From Donghicola tyrosinivorans (GTDB lineage: Bacteria > Pseudomonadota > Alphaproteobacteria > Rhodobacterales > Rhodobacteraceae): 64,000 nucleotides of DNA. A program made the position numbers and the translations under genes. This document shows positions 56,368-64,000 of this stretch, piece by piece. Each line of letters opens with the position of its first letter. Position 1 is the stretch's first letter. The notes under the pieces were generated by a model. It made no database searches. It was not told where the DNA came from and saw only the letters and a program-made list of their open reading frames with translations. The stretch lies in the NCBI RefSeq assembly GCF_003003355.1, contig NZ_PVTQ01000008.1:124001-188000 (forward strand), given 5' to 3'.

Positions 56368-57546
56368 TTAACGACCCCATGCTGCCTGGATGAGGGACTC
56401 GACCTCATCATTGACGTCATTTAGTGAATCGACCGCACGGTCGTATGTGTTGCGGTTGAACTGGCTGCGCTCGACCTCGTAGATGGTCTGATGGGTCAGG
56501 CCCGCGTCGGAAATCGCGGTGGATTTAAGCATCGACGCCGTCATCACCTCTTTGCCGAACAAATTGCGCAGGAAGGCGACCACCTGTTGCTGGGGGCCGT
56601 CGTTGGGCTCAAGCCGGTTGATCAGGAACCGCATGAAATCATAGTTCATCGTCGCGCCCGCATCGCTGACCACATCCAGAAGATCGGCGCTCATTTGCAG
56701 GAACTGGGACATGGAGGCCACGTCCAGCATGTTCGGCACGACCGTAATAAAAAGACCAGTCGACGCACAAAGGGCCGACATGGTCAGGTACCCCAATTGG
56801 GGTGGGCAGTCGAAAAGGATCAGATCATAGTCGCCTTCCACCTCGGCGAGGGTGGCGGCCATGCGGCTGAAGAATGGGGGCTGGACGTTCTCCATGAGGG
56901 CGCGGGGCGTCTCGTGTTCGAACTCTTGCAGCATCAGACTGGCGGGGGCCAGATCGATGCCGGTGAAGAACGTCTTCTGGATCACCGCCGAGAGGGGCAG
57001 GGGATCATCATAGCGGATCGCGTCGTAAATCGTGCCGACGTCAGTGAAATCGACTTCGGGTCGATATCCGAACAAGGTCGTTAGAGATGCCTGCGGGTCG
57101 ATATCGACACAAAGTACCCTGTAGCCCTTCAGCGCCAGACGTTGCGCCGTGTGGACGGTGCTGGTGGTCTTGCCCGACCCGCCCTTGAAGTTCAGGAAGG
57201 ACAGAACCTGCACCTTATCACCGGGACGGCGGCCCTTGCGGTAGGTGCCGGGCACTTTGGCGGCGCGGTCCAGATAGGATCGGATCGCCTCCAGATCGTC
57301 GGCGCTATAGGAACGGCGGCCACCGGCGCTGGTCAGCACCTCTTCGATCTTCTCTTCCATATGCAGCTTGCGCAGGAACGAGGTCGAAATCCCCAGCAGA
57401 TCCGCGGCCTCGCCTGCGGAGAACAGGCGCAGTTCCTTGCGGGCATCGGGGGCGAAGGCCGTGAGCATGTGGTTTTCCAACGCCGAAGCGATGTTCTCTG
57501 CGTTCTCGCGGATACGTTCGTTGATGCGGATCGCGTTTTCGCTCAT
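56368..57546 (-). CDS. repA: Plasmid partition ATPase RepA (ParA family)
   Basis: 392 residues, the usual size for repABC RepA. A MerR-like N-terminal DNA-binding region (about 40-95) is followed by the deviant Walker A KGGSGKTT (121-128), the CVDIDPQASLT strand and DLILFDCPPQLG. The ATPase drives partition and autorepresses the repABC operon. The start at 57546 has AGGTGG 5 nt upstream and opens on MSENAIRINERI; the longer in-frame ATG at 57771 would add about 75 residues of non-family sequence. First gene of the repABC operon. Confidence 0.93.
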   Translation of the reverse strand: MSENAIRINERIRENAENIASALENHMLTAFAPDARKELRLFSAGEAADLLGISTSFLRKLHMEEKIEEVLTSAGGRRSYSADDLEAIRSYLDRAAKVPGTYRKGRRPGDKVQVLSFLNFKGGSGKTTSTVHTAQRLALKGYRVLCVDIDPQASLTTLFGYRPEVDFTDVGTIYDAIRYDDPLPLSAVIQKTFFTGIDLAPASLMLQEFEHETPRALMENVQPPFFSRMAATLAEVEGDYDLILFDCPPQLGYLTMSALCASTGLFITVVPNMLDVASMSQFLQMSADLLDVVSDAGATMNYDFMRFLINRLEPNDGPQQQVVAFLRNLFGKEVMTASMLKSTAISDAGLTHQTIYEVERSQFNRNTYDRAVDSLNDVNDEVESLIQAAWGR

Positions 57547-57829
57547 AGTTCCACCTAGGGCTTGGGCAAACGGGATCGTTGAGCGCGAAGGGTGCGCTCC
57601 CATGTGCCTGCTGCTTGTAGTAACGCTGTTTAGCGCCATGCTCATTTTTATCGTTTCTATAGCGGGGATTTCCGAGTCGGCGCAAACAAAATCTGTCGCC
57701 TCAGGTATCGGGCTTTGCTCACCATATCTGGTGAGGGGCGGAAGAAGTTCCGCCAGAGCGGCGATAAACACCTTAATTTACTGGCTTATTCGCGCGCGGC
57801 TGTCCGGCCTTATGAGGTCTGTGGATAAC

Positions 57830-57838
57830 CCATCTTTT
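57830..57838 (-). promoter_or_regulatory. DnaA box upstream of repA
   Basis: TGTGGATAA, the exact reverse complement of the consensus TTATCCACA. A second perfect copy lies at 58360-58368. Confidence 0.6.
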
Positions 57839-57839
57839 T

Positions 57840-57857
57840 TTCCTGAAAGTTCAGGAA
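57840..57857. promoter_or_regulatory. 18-bp palindrome, candidate parS or RepA operator
   Basis: TTCCTGAA-AG-TTCAGGAA: eight-base perfect arms around a two-base centre, 294 nt upstream of repA. repABC plasmids carry palindromic RepB-binding centromere sites near the operon; position and symmetry fit, but the sequence alone does not prove it. Confidence 0.5.
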
Positions 57858-57939
57858 TCCATGGGGTTTTAGCCTGTGGACAGAATCGAAAGGGCATTTC
57901 GCGCCCCAGATTGCGAGAGAATCCCCGCAAAGGCCGCAG

Positions 57940-58221
57940 TTACCACGGCACAGTAATATAATCGGCCGAGACATAGCCGTTTACCTGCGGCGCATCCGCC
58001 AGCGAGACCTTGCACCAGAGCTGGCCGATCTCGGTCACGCATTGGCCACGGTTCAACTGGGTGCCGTCGGGCAGGCCCAGAATGATGCGATAGCCAAGGC
58101 CGGGGCCTGCGCGCAGCTTCAGCATCTCATCGCCCGCGTTCTTAACGGTCGAACGCCCCCCAAGATCGGCGCTACAGCCCGCAATCAGGGTCAGCGCAAG
58201 AAGAAGGGGCAGGGTACGCAT
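57940..58221 (-). CDS. Small SH3-domain lipoprotein
   Basis: 93 residues. The signal peptide ends in a lipobox, LIAGC, with the lipidated Cys at residue 16. The rest is a bacterial SH3-like domain: LKLRAGPGLGYRIILGLPDG, a QLWCKVSL strand and a GYVSADYI end. SH3b domains of this type bind peptidoglycan or cell-envelope partners. Likely anchored in the envelope facing the periplasm. It lies upstream of repA in the same direction; no partner gene is evident. Confidence 0.8.
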   Translation of the reverse strand: MRTLPLLLALTLIAGCSADLGGRSTVKNAGDEMLKLRAGPGLGYRIILGLPDGTQLNRGQCVTEIGQLWCKVSLADAPQVNGYVSADYITVPW

Positions 58222-58531
58222 AGGATGTCCTTTCAGCGGAAGGGCGGCGGATAGGGCAGTCCTAGCCTCTGGTCCCTCATGCGAAAAGGCGGAAATCCCT
58301 GCATTCTTGGTAAAATTTCTAGGTGATTTCTGGTGCGGGTTTCGCGGGGCCTTTGGGCCTGTGGATAAGTCCGTATTTCCTAGTGCCGGTTCAACTGCAA
58401 ATACAAGCCAAGAATATGCAGCTAATTTCAGTAGGCCGCTGATTAATTGACGGGTTCAGACGCGCAGACCAAAAGCCGCCTTGCAGCGGTTTGCAGGCGG
58501 GGCGGTGCGTTGGGGGATGGGAGAGGGGGCG
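58222..58531. other. Intergenic region with a second DnaA box
   Basis: 310 bp between the DUF4329 gene stop and the SH3 lipoprotein start. It contains TGTGGATAA at 58360-58368 and AT-rich flanks. No gene seen. Confidence 0.4.
58360..58368 (-). promoter_or_regulatory. Second DnaA box
   Basis: TGTGGATAA, a perfect 9-mer match to the DnaA consensus on the minus strand, in the same TGTGGATAA orientation as the box at 57830-57838 and 530 nt from it. Confidence 0.5.
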
Positions 58532-59056
58532 TTAGCCTTCGAACCAGCGGATCAATTCGTCCAAGGTCATGCGTTCGGGGATCGGGCCAGAGACGCCTTC
58601 GACGAAATCGGCGTCTTGGGGCAGACAGCCAAGGCCGCAGACTTGCCGGATGACGCCCGCTTGCCCGTCAAGGAACCACAGCCGCCCGCCGGGGGTGGCG
58701 ACCCAGCCGTCAACGCCCTCGTCCATGTCTGATTGCAGATCGTCGACGCTTGGCATCTCGGCGTCGGCGTCATAGTCGAAGCCGCCGTGGGTGTGATAGC
58801 TGGCGATGATCTCGACCGCGTTTTCCGGATCGCGGGGCAGGCAGCTGTCTGTATCGCCACGTCGTGCCTTGCCGATGACCATGCGGTCATTCTCATCCAA
58901 ACCGATCATGCCGCAGTATTCGCGATGCGCCTGATAGGACTGGACCAGCAGGGGGGCGAACATCTGTTTGACCGCTGCGATCTCATCCGCTGATTGGGCG
59001 GGCGCTGTCATCGGTAGAATGGTCAGAGCGATGGCGGCGAAAGGGATGCGGGTCAT
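58532..59056 (-). CDS. Secreted DUF4329 protein with JAMM-like motif
   Basis: 174 residues. Signal peptide at about 1-22. The core has IIASYHTHGGFDYDADAEMP (His88, His90) and SVDD (Ser103, Asp106), with Glu82 upstream, which is the metal-binding arrangement of JAB/JAMM metalloproteases and of the DUF4329 family. Four cysteines (48, 72 and the later CGLGC pair) may form disulfides in the periplasm. DUF4329 domains are often seen at the C-termini of polymorphic toxins; here it is a stand-alone exported protein. Function unproven. Confidence 0.7.
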   Translation of the reverse strand: MTRIPFAAIALTILPMTAPAQSADEIAAVKQMFAPLLVQSYQAHREYCGMIGLDENDRMVIGKARRGDTDSCLPRDPENAVEIIASYHTHGGFDYDADAEMPSVDDLQSDMDEGVDGWVATPGGRLWFLDGQAGVIRQVCGLGCLPQDADFVEGVSGPIPERMTLDELIRWFEG

Positions 59057-59207
59057 GGGTCAGGTCCGGTATTGTGGTGCGGCTAGGGTGACGGGTGCGA
59101 AGCCCTGTGGCAAGCGCCTGCCCTGAAATTCTAAGGCCGATTGGGTGACTGCATATAGGGCGCAAAAAAGTGCACTCAGGCAGATCGGGGTTTGCTATAC
59201 CGATCCC

Positions 59208-60380
59208 ATGCAGCAAATCACCTCATCCGATCTGATCGCCCTTGAAGCCACCGCTGGCCGGATCGAAGGCATTTTCAGCGCCCGTCCCGATCTGGCCCGT
59301 TTGTGGCGGGGGCAGGCGGCGCTGCTAGAGGCGGCGCGGACTGTCGCCATGGAAGACATCCATATCCACGAAGGCGATCTGATCCTGCGCCTTGTCGAGA
59401 ATGAGGCGACCAGCGCCGAGAATGCCCGTGGGGTCTCGGCCGCCCGCGATGCGCTGCGGGTGCTGCGCGCGCCGGGGGATCTGGTCAGTGATCCAGCGCG
59501 GGTGATCCGCCGCGTGATCCGTGCCTCGGTCCAGATGCATGAGGGCGGTGGTGCACCCGAAATGACCGATGAGGATTGCGCCAGCATTGCCCGCGCCATG
59601 CAGGCAGGGGCCGCGCCGTTTCTGTCGGCCCTGCGGGCGGCGGTCAGGTTCCGGCAGCTTACCGAAGGGTGGAGCCCCTCTGTTGACCGGCTGGTGTTCC
59701 TTGCCGCCGAGCATTCCCTGCGCGGGATGGAGGCCCGCCCGTGGGGGCCGCGTGTGCCTGATGATCCCTTCGGGCTTGGGATGCTGTCGGGGATGACCGC
59801 GCGCTGGACCTACCTGCCCGCGACGGCGCTGACGCAGGGGGGCTTTCGCAGTTGGTCGCCCATGCAGGCCAGCGGAGTGCATAGCCTGATCGACGGGCTG
59901 CGGGCCGAACAATCACGCACCCTTGGCGCGATCCCCATTCTGGAGCGCTGGGTGAATGAGGCCACCGCCTATGCGGCCGCGAAACACGGCAAGTCCCGTC
60001 TGCGGGATTTGGTGACGCTGGCCACCTATTGTCCGGTGCTGACGGTGGCGATGATCCGTGACGGTTTGGGTCTGAAACAGCGGGCGGCCTTCAATCTGGT
60101 GGATGAGGCCGAGGCGGCAGGCATCCTGCGCCGGATCACTGCGCGTAAGACCTATCGCGTGTGGGCGGTGCCATCCTTGGCGGATCGGGTGCGCACGCGG
60201 CCCTTGCGGCCTTCAACTCCGGCGCGGGTGCGCGAGGTGGCGCAGGAAGAGGCAAGCGTTGATCATCTGGCCGCGTTACATGACCCAGATGCCACCGCCG
60301 CGCGGGAAGAGGCGCTGCTGTCCGATCTGGATGCGGCGCTGGCGCGGATGGATGATGTGTTGAAAACTCACGATCTCTGA
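59208..60380 (+). CDS. DUF1612/HTH plasmid-associated protein (RHE_PE00001-like)
   Basis: 390 residues. Helical N-terminal half with an EDIHIHEGDL segment. The C-terminal half contains SGVHSLIDGLRAEQ, ILERWVNEATAYAAAKHGKSRLRDLV and a helix-turn-helix-like AMIRDGLGLKQRAAFNLVDEAEAAGILRRI, ending KTYRVWAV. This matches the layout of DUF1612 plus HTH proteins, frequent on alphaproteobacterial plasmids; their role is not established, possibly regulation or plasmid maintenance. The ATG at 59208 is preferred over 59145 because the family similarity starts there. Confidence 0.65.
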   Translation: MQQITSSDLIALEATAGRIEGIFSARPDLARLWRGQAALLEAARTVAMEDIHIHEGDLILRLVENEATSAENARGVSAARDALRVLRAPGDLVSDPARVIRRVIRASVQMHEGGGAPEMTDEDCASIARAMQAGAAPFLSALRAAVRFRQLTEGWSPSVDRLVFLAAEHSLRGMEARPWGPRVPDDPFGLGMLSGMTARWTYLPATALTQGGFRSWSPMQASGVHSLIDGLRAEQSRTLGAIPILERWVNEATAYAAAKHGKSRLRDLVTLATYCPVLTVAMIRDGLGLKQRAAFNLVDEAEAAGILRRITARKTYRVWAVPSLADRVRTRPLRPSTPARVREVAQEEASVDHLAALHDPDATAAREEALLSDLDAALARMDDVLKTHDL

Positions 60381-60395
60381 TCGCGGGGTTTTCCC

Positions 60396-60842
60396 TTAGC
60401 TGCCTTCGGGGGCGATATCGCCGATGGCGGTGGCAAGGGCGGAAAGGCCACGGTGCAGTGCCTCAAGATCGCCCTCGGGCATGGCCGAGAGGATATCCTG
60501 CGTCCGTGCCTGAACCTGCGGCAGGATCGTGTTGAACAGGGCCTTGCCCGCGTCGGTGCTGGTATAGAGCCGCAAGCGGCGGTCATTGGGGGCGATCTGG
60601 CGGGTGATCAGGCCCTTATCCTCAAGCCGCTGCGAGGCGCGGCTGACCTGCACCTTATCCAGCGTGGTCCGGCGGCTGAGATCCAGCGAGGTCACGCTAT
60701 CCCCAGCCGACAGCAGAAACAGCAGCCGCCATTCTTCGCGGCTTAGCCCGTACTGGCGGCCATAGACATCCACCAGATTGCGCGAGAACGCTTCGGCAGT
60801 TGCGGCCAGACGGTAGGGGAAGAAGGTATCAAGATCGGTCAT
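60396..60842 (-). CDS. MarR-family transcriptional regulator
   Basis: 148 residues, standard MarR size. Winged helix with EEWRLLFLLSAGDSVTSLDLSRRT, recognition helix around KVQVSRASQRLEDKGLI and a wing RQIAPNDRRLRLY. MarR proteins usually repress neighbouring genes and release DNA on binding aromatic or other small carboxylic effectors. It is downstream of the TRAP transporter genes in the same direction and may sense the imported substrate. Confidence 0.9.
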   Translation of the reverse strand: MTDLDTFFPYRLAATAEAFSRNLVDVYGRQYGLSREEWRLLFLLSAGDSVTSLDLSRRTTLDKVQVSRASQRLEDKGLITRQIAPNDRRLRLYTSTDAGKALFNTILPQVQARTQDILSAMPEGDLEALHRGLSALATAIGDIAPEGS

Positions 60843-60883
60843 CGCTGCTTTCTTACTGCCGCTGGATCGTCATATCAATTGCA

Positions 60884-60914
60884 ACCGGAAGGCCCCTTTA
60901 CAAGACCTTCCGGT
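60884..60914 (-). terminator. Inverted repeat after dctM, possible terminator or operator
   Basis: Nine-base perfect arms, ACCGGAAGG (60884-60892) and CCTTCCGGT (60906-60914), with a 13-nt loop. It begins 9 nt after the dctM stop. There is no clear T tract, so a weak or Rho-assisted terminator, an mRNA 3' stabiliser or an operator for the MarR gene 42 nt downstream are all possible. Confidence 0.45.
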
Positions 60915-60923
60915 AAGGGCGGG

Positions 60924-62240
60924 CTACATCAGGCCCACCAGCCACAGGCTAAGGCCCGGTATCGCGATCAGCAGACCCAGCCGCAGGATGTCCACAATCC
61001 AGAACGGAAAGACCCCGCGGAACACCGTGGACAGGGACACATCCTGAAGCACCGCCTTGAGGATAAAGACGTTCATGCCCACGGGCGGAGTGATCAGGCT
61101 GATCTCGGTCGCGACAACGACGATGATGGCGAACCAGATCAGCGCGTTTTCGGGGTCCAGCAGCAGGCTGCTTTCGAAGGGCAGCTGGTACATCAGCGGA
61201 TAGAACACCGGCACGGTCAGTAGCACCATCGAGAGGCTCTCCAGAACACACCCCAGCACCAGATAGACCAGCATGATAAAGGCCATGACCATCCAGACCG
61301 GCATTTCCCGATCCAGCACAAAGTCGGCCAGCGCGTCGGGCAGTCCGGCAAAGTTGATAAAGTTCGTGAACAGCTCGGCCCCGATGATGATGGCAAAGAT
61401 CATCGCCGTTGCGCGGATGGAATCGAACAGGGCGGCGCGAAAGTCGGCCCATGTCATGGAGCGCAGACCGATGGCGATCAGAACGGCAGCGCCCGCGCCC
61501 ATGCCTGCGGCCTCGGTCGGGGTGAAGAAATCCCCGTAGATGCCCGCCATGATAAAGACAAACAGACCCAGTACGCAAAAGACGCCGATGGTGTCGGTGC
61601 GGCTCATGGGTTCTTTGCCTTCGACCTCGGGCGCTAATGCGGGGTTGATCATGACCGCAACGCGCACGGCCACCAGATAAAGGACGATCCCCAAAGCGCC
61701 GGGCAGGACACCGGCCACGAAAAGCTTGGCGATGTCGGTCTCGGTGATCAGGCCGTAGATGATCAGGATGACGCTTGGCGGGATCAGAATTCCTAGTGTG
61801 CCGCCCGCCGCGATCGAGCCTGTGGCCAGTCGGTCATCATAGCCGAACTTGCGCATGGAGGGCATGGCGACCTTGGACATAGTGGCCGCCGTGGCCAGAG
61901 ACGATCCGCACACAGCAGAGAACGCCCCGCAGGAAAACACCGAGGCCAGCGCCAGCCCGCCGCGAAAGCGTCCGAACAGGCGGTCGGCCCCTGCAAACAG
62001 CCCGTGCGCCACGCCCGATGCGGCCAGAACATTGCCCATAAAGATGAACAGCGGGATCACCGACAGGCTGTAGGAGAGGCCGGTGTCAAAGGCGACTTGT
62101 CCGGTCAGAACCCATGCGGGCTCCCACCCGCGCAGCAGGGCAAAGCCGATGCCGCCAACGGCGGCCATGGCAAAAGCAATCGGCACGCGGAACAGGATCA
62201 GAACCAGCAGAATGGCAAAGCCAAGAAGGGACTCGGTCAC
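60924..62240 (-). CDS. dctM: TRAP transporter large permease (DctM)
   Basis: 438 residues with about twelve hydrophobic segments, starting LLGFAILLVLILFRVPIAFA. The family landmarks FIFMGNVLAASGVAHGLF and SLATAATMSKVAMPSM are present, as is the late SLITPPVGMNVFILK. It forms the substrate-translocating subunit of a sodium-driven TRAP system in the inner membrane. Its start overlaps the DctQ stop by four bases. Confidence 0.95.
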   Translation of the reverse strand: MTESLLGFAILLVLILFRVPIAFAMAAVGGIGFALLRGWEPAWVLTGQVAFDTGLSYSLSVIPLFIFMGNVLAASGVAHGLFAGADRLFGRFRGGLALASVFSCGAFSAVCGSSLATAATMSKVAMPSMRKFGYDDRLATGSIAAGGTLGILIPPSVILIIYGLITETDIAKLFVAGVLPGALGIVLYLVAVRVAVMINPALAPEVEGKEPMSRTDTIGVFCVLGLFVFIMAGIYGDFFTPTEAAGMGAGAAVLIAIGLRSMTWADFRAALFDSIRATAMIFAIIIGAELFTNFINFAGLPDALADFVLDREMPVWMVMAFIMLVYLVLGCVLESLSMVLLTVPVFYPLMYQLPFESSLLLDPENALIWFAIIVVVATEISLITPPVGMNVFILKAVLQDVSLSTVFRGVFPFWIVDILRLGLLIAIPGLSLWLVGLM

Positions 62241-62776
62241 GGGCGGTCCTCCGGTTTCGGGTCGGTCGGGTCATCGGGCTGGATGCCGCGCAAAAAGGCC
62301 AGAAAGGCGCTGACCAGACAGGCAAAAGCGGCCAGAAAGCCGAACGGTGCCAGCGGGATGCCAAGGGCGTTGGTGGTGGCACCGTCACCCATCGTCTTGA
62401 TCGCGTGGGTGGCCAGCCGCCACGCGAAGGTGGCCAGAAGCGCCGCCGAGAACAGCCCCGCGAAGGCACTGACATAACGGTTCAGGGCAGGGGGGAAGGC
62501 GGCGTTCAAAAGATCGACCTCGACGTGTTCGCGCCGTTCGGTGGTCAGGGGAAGGGCGGTAAAGACCAGCGCGGCCACCAGAACCTCGGTCAGTTCAAAG
62601 GCACCGGTCAGGGGGGCGTCAAAGAAATAGCGCCCCACCACATCGACACAGGTGATCAGGATCAGAGCCGCCAGAATGGCAGCGGCCCCCATCCCCAAGG
62701 TGTTTTCCAGCACAGGACGCAGCGCCAGCCCCCCGCGCGGGGGCTGGCCGGTTGTGCGGCGGCGATGTTGCTCCAC
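62237..62776 (-). CDS. dctQ: TRAP transporter small permease (DctQ)
   Basis: 179 residues with four hydrophobic segments, the usual DctQ layout, including DVVGRYFFDAPLTGAFELTE near 45-64 and TTERREHVEVDL. It forms the membrane complex with DctM. It lies 3 nt after the DctP stop and overlaps dctM by the ATGA junction. Confidence 0.93.
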   Translation of the reverse strand: MEQHRRRTTGQPPRGGLALRPVLENTLGMGAAAILAALILITCVDVVGRYFFDAPLTGAFELTEVLVAALVFTALPLTTERREHVEVDLLNAAFPPALNRYVSAFAGLFSAALLATFAWRLATHAIKTMGDGATTNALGIPLAPFGFLAAFACLVSAFLAFLRGIQPDDPTDPKPEDRP

Positions 62777-62779
62777 GGA

Positions 62780-63805
62780 TCAGTACTCGACACCGGTTTC
62801 TGCGCGCAGGGCGGTTAGCGCGGCGGCACCGTCAAACCCGTCTGCCGCGATGGCATCGGACCACGCCTTTTCATAGCCAGCAGCCAGTTCGGCGATGGTG
62901 GCAACCAGTGCCTCGGGGGCCTCGTCGATCTGGATGCCTGCTTCATTCGCAGCGGCCAGACCCTTTTCGTCGGCCCCGTTCCACGCAGTGCCCACCAGTT
63001 CGGCAAAGGCCTTGCCCGAGATGCTTTCGATCGCGGCCTGATCCTCAGCCGAGATTTCGTTCCACTTGCCCTCATTCATCACAAGGAACCAAGTGGTGTT
63101 ATACAGACCACCCGGAACCTTGGTGGTGTTGGTCAGATCGCCGCCCAGATTAAAGGCCGCGATGGCGTCATAGGGGAAGGTCACCCCGTCGATCACGCCA
63201 CGGCTCAGCTTTTCGTAGACCTCGCCCGAGGACATGAACAGGGTGCTGGCCCCCAACTCGCCCATCAGATCGGCGATGTAGCCGCCGGGGGTGCGGATTT
63301 TCAGGCCCGCGATATCCTCTTTGGTTTCGATCTTGCGGGTGTTGTTGTGCAGCATGCCCGGCCCGTGAACGAATAGGCCCAGAACCTTGGTGCCTTTGTG
63401 TTCGGCCTGCGCATCCAGCATCCCCGAATAGACGTTCCAGAACGCGACCGAGCCAGACACCGCGTCATCCCCGAGGAACGAGAACTGTCCGATCCGCGAC
63501 CGCTGGAACCGTTCATCAGTTGTGAAGGAATGCAGGCCGTAGGTGATATCGGCCACGCCTTCGGCGGCCATGTCATAGTGGGCGGGCGGCGCGCCAAGGG
63601 GGCGGGCCAGAATGCGGACGGTGACGCGGCCTTCGGTGACCTCTTCGATCTGCTTGGCCCAAGGTTTCATTGCGCCGACCACAATGGGGTGGCGGGGCGG
63701 CAGCCAGCTGGACATGACCAGCTCGGTCTCGGCAAAGGCGGTGCCGGCGAAAAGACCGGTCAGGACGGCGGTGGTGGCCGCCAGTTTTTGAATACCTTGG
63801 AACAT
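62780..63805 (-). CDS. dctP: TRAP transporter substrate-binding protein (DctP)
   Basis: 341 residues. Signal peptide at about 1-25 (ending GTAFA). DctP fold landmarks: SSWLPPRHPIV near the N-terminus, the substrate-carboxylate site around LKIRTPGG, and GVIDGVTFPYDAI. Periplasmic. It binds an organic acid and delivers it to DctQM. Substrate unknown; context (DUF2783, MarR) suggests an aromatic or other hydrophobic carboxylate. Four bases separate it from the upstream DUF2783 stop. Confidence 0.93.
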   Translation of the reverse strand: MFQGIQKLAATTAVLTGLFAGTAFAETELVMSSWLPPRHPIVVGAMKPWAKQIEEVTEGRVTVRILARPLGAPPAHYDMAAEGVADITYGLHSFTTDERFQRSRIGQFSFLGDDAVSGSVAFWNVYSGMLDAQAEHKGTKVLGLFVHGPGMLHNNTRKIETKEDIAGLKIRTPGGYIADLMGELGASTLFMSSGEVYEKLSRGVIDGVTFPYDAIAAFNLGGDLTNTTKVPGGLYNTTWFLVMNEGKWNEISAEDQAAIESISGKAFAELVGTAWNGADEKGLAAANEAGIQIDEAPEALVATIAELAAGYEKAWSDAIAADGFDGAAALTALRAETGVEY

Positions 63806-63809
63806 CTCT

Positions 63810-64000
63810 TTACTCCTCCACGAGATGGGTCCGGGCCGCCTCCTCGACGGCCTGAGAAATCACATCGGGATCGCCGATGTGGTTGGTCAAAAGCAGGATC
63901 AAACGGGCGCTAAAGCTGCTGGTGGCGTCTTCGTCCAGCGCCTCATAGGCCTTGATCAAATCAGCATAAAAACGGTCGGGGTCCGGCATGTTGGGACGGG
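63810..64000 (-). CDS. DUF2783 protein (N-terminus at or beyond window edge)
   Basis: The frame reads about 62 residues to a TAA 4 nt before dctP. It contains PDPDRFYADLIKAYEAL, then SARLILLLTNHIGDPDVISQAVEEA, the characteristic DUF2783 pattern. Such proteins are about 60-70 residues long, have no known biochemical role and usually follow an FAD-dependent aromatic hydroxylase gene. An ATG at 63989 could be the start, or the true start may be just outside. Confidence 0.75.
   Translation of the reverse strand, partial: RPNMPDPDRFYADLIKAYEALDEDATSSFSARLILLLTNHIGDPDVISQAVEEAARTHLVEE

Larger units (their letters stand above)
57547..57939. promoter_or_regulatory. repA upstream region with DnaA box and palindrome
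   Basis: 393 bp without a gene, between repA and the SH3 lipoprotein gene. It must carry the repABC promoter. Visible elements are a DnaA box (57830-57838) and, immediately next to it, an 18-bp palindrome (57840-57857). No confident -35/-10 pair was identified. Confidence 0.5.

Overview
The window reads as part of a plasmid or chromid of a marine-type alphaproteobacterium, most likely Rhodobacterales. The reasons are a complete repABC replication and partition cassette, high GC, a Rhodobacterales-style DUF2783 protein beside a TRAP transporter, and a DUF1612-type plasmid-associated protein. No rRNA, tRNA, insertion sequence or CRISPR array was seen.

Region 1 (1-40805, minus strand) is one enormous open reading frame. 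It starts at 40805 and runs off the left edge without a visible stop: at least 13,601 codons, with its C-terminus outside the window. It starts with a LEPR-XLL-type motif and continues through a passenger-like segment and about seven degenerate copies of a ~510-residue beta-rich unit. Three of those copies are enlarged by blocks resembling repeats of planctomycete giant proteins. Then follow an RTX calcium-binding patch, EF-hand-like loops, long haemagglutinin-like stretches, a C-type-lectin-like domain with EPN and WND motifs, Ig-like domains and a GSGY-type repeat series. It is best read as a giant cell-surface or secreted adhesin.

Region 2 (41484-44330) holds a POTRA-less Omp85-type outer-membrane barrel (plus strand, divergent from the giant gene), a SapC-family protein (minus strand, sharing a bidirectional terminator with the barrel gene) and a cold-shock protein with its own terminator. 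The barrel and SapC genes are candidates for exporting or anchoring the giant protein.

Region 3 (44534-54152) is a sugar or polyol catabolic locus of two divergent operons. The minus operon encodes an ABC importer (permease, binding protein, fused ATPase) and two short-chain dehydrogenases. The plus operon encodes a two-subunit transketolase, a glycerol-kinase-like FGGY kinase and a SorC-family regulator. A shared 10-12 bp element lies in front of both operons and of the regulator gene and is the probable operator. A plausible route is polyol uptake, oxidation to a ketose, phosphorylation, then C2 transfer by transketolase; the substrate cannot be read from the sequence.

Region 4 (54165-60380) is the plasmid backbone: repA, repB and repC on the minus strand, a candidate counter-transcribed RNA between repB and repC, DnaA boxes and an 18-bp palindrome upstream of repA, then an SH3 lipoprotein, a JAMM-like DUF4329 protein and a DUF1612-type protein.

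Region 5 (60396-64000, minus strand) is a TRAP transporter operon (DUF2783 partial, DctP, DctQ, DctM) followed by a MarR regulator.
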